Assembly (NCBI RefSeq): GCF_000703005.1
Contig: NZ_JNLH01000001.1
Coordinates: 1,228,501-1,292,500 of the forward strand
Reading direction: 5' to 3'
Source of the DNA: Pseudobutyrivibrio ruminis HUN009
GTDB taxonomy: Bacteria; Bacillota; Clostridia; Lachnospirales; Lachnospiraceae
Length of the DNA stretch: 64,000 nucleotides
In this document: piece after piece, positions 59,653 to 64,000 of the stretch
Layout: each line of letters starts with the position of its first letter
Numbering within the stretch: position 1 is the first letter of the stretch
Translations under genes and position numbers: made by a program
The notes under the pieces: generated by a model
Database searches by the model: none
Told to the model about the DNA's origin: nothing
The model's input: the letters and a program-made list of their open reading frames with translations, nothing else

Positions 59653-60237
59653 ATGAAAAAGGTACTGCGAATAGGAATAGCGGTAATCTGTATGGTTTCT
59701 CTTGTAGTGGGATACTATGCTTATTTGTCACGCCGCAATGATTCTGTTTCCGCAGATGATAGTGTTGAGCTGTCAGAGGTACAGGCAATTATTTCAAAGG
59801 ATTTTGATAAGAATTACCCTGCTACACCTCGTGCAGTGGTTAAATGGTACAATAGAATAATTACAGCCTACTATGCAGAAGAGTTTACTCAAGAAGAGCT
59901 TGAACAGATGGCGGATCAGGCTAGAAAGCTTATGGATGATGAGTTGTTACAATACAATCCAAAAGATACCTACATTGCGTCATTAAATCTTGAAATAGAG
60001 GATTATCATAATCGTCAAAGAGTTATCGTATCGAGCTCTGTTAGTGAGTCAGGTGAAGTTCAGTATAAAAAGATAAATGGCTATGAGTGTGCTTTTGTTT
60101 CAGCGTATTATTTTGTACGCGAGGGAAGTTCGTATACTCGTACATACGAAGATTTCTGCCTGAGAAAAGATTCAGATGGTAATTGGAAGATTCTTACATG
60201 GAGGCTGTCCACAGAGGACGAAATAAATGGATACTAA
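59653..60237 (+). CDS. Membrane-anchored protein of unknown function (DUF6715-like)
   Basis: A 194-residue protein with one N-terminal hydrophobic segment (residues 4-22, an uncleaved anchor or signal) and an extracytoplasmic part. The recognisable features are ATPRAVVKWYNRIITAYYAEEFTQEEL (in part, residues about 56-82) and SSYTRTYEDFCLRKD...WKILTW near the C-terminus, a fold like other small secreted NTF2-like proteins. I tentatively assign DUF6715, a Lachnospiraceae family. The start is ATG 59653, one base after the rnz stop; it overlaps tsaD by 11 bp. Confidence 0.7.
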   Translation: MKKVLRIGIAVICMVSLVVGYYAYLSRRNDSVSADDSVELSEVQAIISKDFDKNYPATPRAVVKWYNRIITAYYAEEFTQEELEQMADQARKLMDDELLQYNPKDTYIASLNLEIEDYHNRQRVIVSSSVSESGEVQYKKINGYECAFVSAYYFVREGSSYTRTYEDFCLRKDSDGNWKILTWRLSTEDEINGY

Positions 60238-61252
60238 AGAAATAAAAATTCTTGCAATAGAAAGCTCTTGCGATGAAACAGCAGCAGCTGTTGTTGTTAA
60301 CGGAAGAGATGTTAGAAGTAATATCATATCTACTCAGATACCACTTCATACACTTTATGGAGGGGTAGTTCCTGAGATTGCATCCCGCAAACACATAGAA
60401 AGAATTAATCAGGTAATTGAGCAGGCATTAGAAGAAGCTGATATGGGCTTGGAAGATATGGACGCAATTGCTGTCACATATGGTCCAGGCTTAGTTGGTG
60501 CGTTACTTGTTGGCGTTGCAGAGGCTAAAGCAATAGCGTTTGCTACAGGCAAGCCTTTAATTGGCGTTCATCATATCGAGGGCCACATTAGCGCCAATTA
60601 CATCGAAAATAAGGAACTCAAGCCACCATTTTTATGCTTAGTGGTTTCTGGGGGTCATACCCACCTTGTTCGAGTAGAGGATTATGGTAAATACGAAATA
60701 CTTGGACGTACCAGGGATGATGCTGCAGGCGAGGCGTTTGATAAAGTAGCTCGAGCTATCGGACTGGGCTATCCAGGTGGCCCTAAAATCGAAAAAGCGG
60801 CTCATGAAGGAAATCCTCATGCAATTACATTTACACGCCCAAAAGTATCGGATGGAGTCTATGACTTCTCGTTCAGTGGACTTAAATCTCAGGTACTTAA
60901 CTATATAAATGGCGCTCAGATGAAGGGTGAGACAGTTAACGATAAAGATATTGCAGCGTCCTTCCAGCAGACGGTTATTGATACGTTATGCGAACATGCC
61001 GCCATGGCTATTGATGAATTTGGCATGGATAAGTTTGCTATAGCTGGAGGCGTAGCATCCAACCAGACACTTAGAGCAGCCATGGAAGAGATGTGTAAAA
61101 GTAAGGGCGTAGAATTCTATCATCCATCACCAATTCTTTGTACAGATAATGCGGCAATGATTGGTGCTGCTGGATATTATGAATATTTGGCAGGCAGAAG
61201 GGATAGTTGGGATTTAAATGCTATCCCAAATCTTAAACTGGGAGAAAGATAA
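60227..61252 (+). CDS. tsaD: tRNA N6-adenosine threonylcarbamoyltransferase TsaD
   Basis: A 341-residue ASKHA-fold enzyme that transfers threonylcarbamoyl to A37 of tRNA. The metal-binding pair is H116/H120 (HHIEGH), a further Asp lies in CTDNAAMIGAAG, and IESSCDETAAAVV begins the fold. KSQVLNYINGAQ and the GGVASNQTLR nucleotide motif are typical. It overlaps the preceding small gene and is followed 2 bp later by ispD. Confidence 0.96.
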   Translation: MDTKEIKILAIESSCDETAAAVVVNGRDVRSNIISTQIPLHTLYGGVVPEIASRKHIERINQVIEQALEEADMGLEDMDAIAVTYGPGLVGALLVGVAEAKAIAFATGKPLIGVHHIEGHISANYIENKELKPPFLCLVVSGGHTHLVRVEDYGKYEILGRTRDDAAGEAFDKVARAIGLGYPGGPKIEKAAHEGNPHAITFTRPKVSDGVYDFSFSGLKSQVLNYINGAQMKGETVNDKDIAASFQQTVIDTLCEHAAMAIDEFGMDKFAIAGGVASNQTLRAAMEEMCKSKGVEFYHPSPILCTDNAAMIGAAGYYEYLAGRRDSWDLNAIPNLKLGER

Positions 61253-61254
61253 CA

Positions 61255-61944
61255 ATGAATAAATTTACAGCGATTGTACTTGCAGCAGGTAGTGGTAAAA
61301 GAATGGAACAGGAAGTTCCTAAGCAGTATATGAATATAGGTGGAGCCCCACTTATGTCTCATTGTCTTCGTACATTCCAGAAAAGCAAGGTTACTCAAAT
61401 TGTACTTGTAGTGGCACCAGGTGATGTAGAAAAGTGCCGTAAAGAAATAATTGAAAGATATCACATAGATAAGTGCATTGCTATCGTTGAAGGTGGAGAG
61501 GAGCGTTACGATTCCGTATACGCAGGTCTCAAAGCTATCAATGATGGTTATGTTTTGATTCATGATTGTGCAAGAGCATTTGTTACAGAGGATATAATCC
61601 ACCGCTGTATGTCGGCTGTTGCTTTATATGAGTCATGTGTTGTAGGTATGCCTACAAAAGATACAATCAAGATTACAGATACACATAGAAAAGTATTAGA
61701 TACACCTGATAGAAGCACTGTATGGACCGTTCAGACACCACAGTGTTTTGAATACAACCTTATTAGAGGCGCATACGATAAAATTATGCCTAATGCAGAC
61801 CCATCAATCACTGATGATGCTATGATGGTAGAGATGGCAACTGACCATGATGTACACATGATTCAGGGGTCATATATGAACATAAAAGTGACTACTCCAG
61901 AGGATGCAACCTTCGGAGAAGCAATACTTAGAAACCACCATTAA
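61255..61944 (+). CDS. ispD: 2-C-methyl-D-erythritol 4-phosphate cytidylyltransferase
   Basis: A 229-residue nucleotidyltransferase of the MEP isoprenoid pathway, forming CDP-methylerythritol. The CTP loop AIVLAAGSGKRM lies at residues 6-17, EGGEERYDSVYAGL near 80, HDCARAFV near 104, and WTVQTPQCF near 158 are all family motifs. The usual partner ispF is not adjacent. Confidence 0.95.
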   Translation: MNKFTAIVLAAGSGKRMEQEVPKQYMNIGGAPLMSHCLRTFQKSKVTQIVLVVAPGDVEKCRKEIIERYHIDKCIAIVEGGEERYDSVYAGLKAINDGYVLIHDCARAFVTEDIIHRCMSAVALYESCVVGMPTKDTIKITDTHRKVLDTPDRSTVWTVQTPQCFEYNLIRGAYDKIMPNADPSITDDAMMVEMATDHDVHMIQGSYMNIKVTTPEDATFGEAILRNHH

Positions 61945-62028
61945 AAACATACAGAAAAGTACGATAAAATGCGGCGTTGTCACAATTTTCTGAATTCAAG
62001 GATTTTCAAAAAAACTTACGATTTTTTG

Positions 62029-62057
62029 TTGACATCCATCTTATAGGGTGATATTAT
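62029..62057 (+). promoter_or_regulatory. Promoter of tRNA-Ser
   Basis: TTGACA, 17 bp, TATTAT, 25 bp before the mature tRNA. Confidence 0.88.
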
Positions 62058-62081
62058 ACATAACGTGCTCGAGAGATGCAT

Positions 62082-62167
62082 GCAGAGGTATCGAAGTGGT
62101 CATAACGAGGCGGTCTTGAAAACCGTTTGTCCGCAAGGGCGCGTGGGTTCGAATCCCACCCTCTGCG
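62082..62167 (+). tRNA. tRNA-Ser (anticodon TGA)
   Basis: 86 nt class II tRNA. Acceptor GCAGAGG/CCTCTGC, anticodon loop CTTGAAA with TGA, long variable arm (TGTCCGCAAGGGCGC region), T arm GTGGG-TTCGAAT-CCCAC, discriminator G, no encoded CCA. Confidence 0.95.
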
Positions 62168-62173
62168 CTGGAT

Positions 62174-62203
62174 AAGGCAATCACGAAAGTGGTTGCCTTT
62201 TTT
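62174..62203 (+). terminator. Rho-independent terminator after tRNA-Ser
   Basis: Stem AAGGCAATCAC/GTGGTTGCCTT with one G-U pair, GAAA tetraloop, T-run. Confidence 0.93.
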
Positions 62204-62255
62204 GTTATATTCATTTATATATTAGTGTTAGCCAGATGTATAAAGGAGGAATGTT

Positions 62256-63278
62256 ATGCTTTACTTTCAATGTGATTATGCGCAGGGGTGTCATCCTAAT
62301 ATTTTAAAGGCTCTTGGAGAAACAAATATGCTTTCTACTTCGGGTTATGGAGAAGATCCATATTGTGAATCTGCAAAGGCAAAAATAAGAGACTACATTA
62401 ATTGCCCTAATGCTGATATATATTTCTTAGTTGGTGGTACACAAACTAATCAAACAGTTATTGACTCTATGCTACAAAACTATGATGGTGTTGTAGCTGC
62501 AGCAACTGGTCATGTTGCAGTGCATGAAGCAGGTGCAATTGAATATAGTGGACACAAGGTTATAACTCTTCCTGGTCATGCAGGAAAGATTTATGCTGAT
62601 GAATTAAAGCAAATGCTTGCAGATCATTATGCAGACGGGAGCTGTGAACATATGGTTAATCCAGGAATGGTTTATATATCATATCCAACTGAGTATGGCA
62701 CATTGTATTCTAAAGCAGAGATGGAGGCTATTTATTCTATATGTAATGAATATGAGATACCTCTATTTATAGATGGGGCACGTTTAGCATATGGACTTGC
62801 TGCCGCAGACGATATGACTATGGCAGATATTGCTAAACTATGTGATGTATTTTACATTGGTGGAACAAAAGTCGGTGCTCTCTTTGGTGAAGCAGTTGTA
62901 TTCACAAAGAACAATACACCTAAACATATGATTACTCAGATTAAACAGCATGGAGCTCTTCTTGCTAAGGGTAGATTGCTTGGTATTCAATTCGTAGAAC
63001 TGTTTACTGATGATCTATATATGTCTATGGGAAGAAATGGTGTTAAGTGGGCAGATTCTATCAGAGAAGATTTGAGGGCGAAGGGTTATACATTATATAT
63101 GGAAAATCCTACTAACCAGATTTTTGTTGTTATGGATAATGCCAAGCTAGAACAACTTAAAGAAAATGTGGTTTATGACTTCTGGGAAAAGTATGATGAA
63201 GCTCATACTGTTATTAGAATTGCAACCAGTTGGGGAACTACAAAAGAGGATGTTGAGGCATTGAAAAAAATCTTGTAA
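62256..63278 (+). CDS. Low-specificity threonine aldolase / beta-eliminating lyase family protein
   Basis: A 340-residue fold-type I PLP enzyme of the threonine aldolase/beta-eliminating lyase family. The N-terminal DYAQGCHPNILKALGETN is followed by GGTQTNQTVIDSML, the PLP aspartate in LFIDGARLAYGLAA and the Schiff-base lysine K205 (YIGGTKVGAL). The likely reaction is cleavage of L-(allo)threonine to glycine and acetaldehyde. The exact substrate can vary in this subfamily. It is a single gene between tRNA-Ser and the rRNA promoters. Confidence 0.88.
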   Translation: MLYFQCDYAQGCHPNILKALGETNMLSTSGYGEDPYCESAKAKIRDYINCPNADIYFLVGGTQTNQTVIDSMLQNYDGVVAAATGHVAVHEAGAIEYSGHKVITLPGHAGKIYADELKQMLADHYADGSCEHMVNPGMVYISYPTEYGTLYSKAEMEAIYSICNEYEIPLFIDGARLAYGLAAADDMTMADIAKLCDVFYIGGTKVGALFGEAVVFTKNNTPKHMITQIKQHGALLAKGRLLGIQFVELFTDDLYMSMGRNGVKWADSIREDLRAKGYTLYMENPTNQIFVVMDNAKLEQLKENVVYDFWEKYDEAHTVIRIATSWGTTKEDVEALKKIL

Positions 63279-63295
63279 AAGTTTGCAAAAAGTTG

Positions 63296-63324
63296 TTGAC
63301 ACCAAAAGGGCTGTTTGATATTAT
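63296..63324 (+). promoter_or_regulatory. rRNA operon promoter P1
   Basis: TTGACA, 17 bp, TATTAT. Followed by hairpin-rich leader sequence (GAGC/GCTC and GCTGT.../...ACAGC pairings at about 63331-63365). Confidence 0.88.
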
Positions 63325-63387
63325 AAACAAGCTGTCGCATGAGCGAAAAGCTCCGCTAAAACAGCGGCAAAAAATAGTAAAAAATGC

Positions 63388-63416
63388 TTGACAAAAATCA
63401 ACGCAGATGATACTAT
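63388..63416 (+). promoter_or_regulatory. rRNA operon promoter P2
   Basis: TTGACA, 17 bp, TACTAT, 92 bp downstream of P1. Confidence 0.88.
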
Positions 63417-63489
63417 TTACAAGCTGATTCGAAAGAGTCACAGCCCTTGATTTTTCAAAGAAAATCAAGAAAAACAAATAAAAAAGTTG

Positions 63490-63518
63490 TTGACAAAACA
63501 ACAGCATCGTGATAATAT
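63490..63518 (+). promoter_or_regulatory. rRNA operon promoter P3
   Basis: TTGACA, 17 bp, TAATAT, 102 bp downstream of P2. Confidence 0.88.
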
Positions 63519-63760
63519 AAACGAGTTGCTGCTGAGGGCAACAACAAAGCGAAGATTGATAACTGAACAGTGAAACAAACCTTGAATTAATACAAGTTTT
63601 TATATAAACATGTATCCTTGAAATTCATTTAAGTTTCTTAATGAAACGAAACCTTTATTAGTAAACAAGTCAGTTTTATACTGATTCGGAATTAAACTTT
63701 TTAAATGTAGCAAGCAAGCTTGCTACTAGCACAGTCCCATCTTCGATGGAACTGTGCGTC
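63519..63760 (+). other. rRNA leader with pre-16S hairpins
   Basis: A transcribed leader of about 240 nt after P3. It holds a GTTGCTGCTGAGGGCAAC hairpin directly after P3, the AACTGAACAGTGAAAC stretch common before clostridial rRNA genes, a perfect 9-bp hairpin GTAGCAAGC/GCTTGCTAC (63707-63726), and an 11-bp hairpin (GCACAGT-CCAT over CTTCG, 63729-63757) ending 3 nt before the mature 16S. I see no gene. Confidence 0.7.

Positions 63761-64000
<240 letters not shown>

Overview
The window is a chromosomal segment of a low-GC anaerobic Firmicute of the family Lachnospiraceae, most likely Butyrivibrio or Pseudobutyrivibrio. The evidence is the partial 16S rRNA gene at the right edge, A+T-rich codon use, type III glutamine synthetase, a bacterial acyl-ACP thioesterase, and gene orders such as uvrC-hprK-murB-rapZ-whiA. 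All genes but one (a class A penicillin-binding protein) lie on the + strand. I saw no transposon, prophage or CRISPR array.

Layout. 1-2.6 kb: end of the alpha ribosomal operon (rpsK-rpsD-rpoA-rplQ), with structured RNA between rpsD/rpoA and rpoA/rplQ. 2.7-8 kb: a MATE exporter, an SDR oxidoreductase and a three-gene ABC importer. 8-19 kb: ftsH, uvrC, hprK, an M18 peptidase, murB, rapZ, whiA, an HPr-like protein lacking the catalytic histidine, a lipid kinase and class II fructose-bisphosphate aldolase. 19-29 kb: glnN, the divergent PBP/yigZ pair, tRNA-Gln, thioesterase, cvfB, ridA, trxB and an NlpC/P60 wall hydrolase under a consensus promoter with a WalR-like box. 29.2-29.8 kb: gene-free, with a cluster of DnaA-type boxes. 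30-37 kb: a CdaR-like regulator, ftsEX, a Ctp protease, prfB with programmed frameshift, and ACT protein-hom-thrH.

37.4-53 kb is the accessory highlight. A GH31 enzyme very like sulfoquinovosidase YihQ, a GPH symporter, an SLC13-type transporter, a 6-deoxy-6-sulfofructose transaldolase-like protein, a sulfolactaldehyde-reductase-like dehydrogenase, a DUF4867 protein, an L-fucose-isomerase-like protein and a ROK repressor make up a transaldolase-type sulfoglycolysis locus. Two promoters in it carry the same operator, which I infer to be the ROK site. Directly downstream are glpP, glpK and a GlpA/GlpB-like/DUF1667 glycerol-3-phosphate oxidation set with two look-alike terminator leaders, but no glycerol facilitator. 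The combined reading is that sulfoquinovosyl glycerol is imported and cleaved inside the cell. The sulfosugar is split by transaldolase to sulfolactaldehyde, which is reduced to dihydroxypropanesulfonate and exported. The glycerol is burned through GlpK/GlpA to triose phosphate, which also supplies the glyceraldehyde-3-phosphate acceptor for the transaldolase.

53-64 kb: a membrane acyltransferase, tex, a promoter-to-terminator unit that looks like a small RNA or attenuated leader, the t6A genes tsaE-tsaB-rimI-rnz-tsaD, ispD, tRNA-Ser, a threonine-aldolase-family enzyme, and an rRNA operon with three tandem consensus promoters and the first ~240 nt of 16S rRNA.
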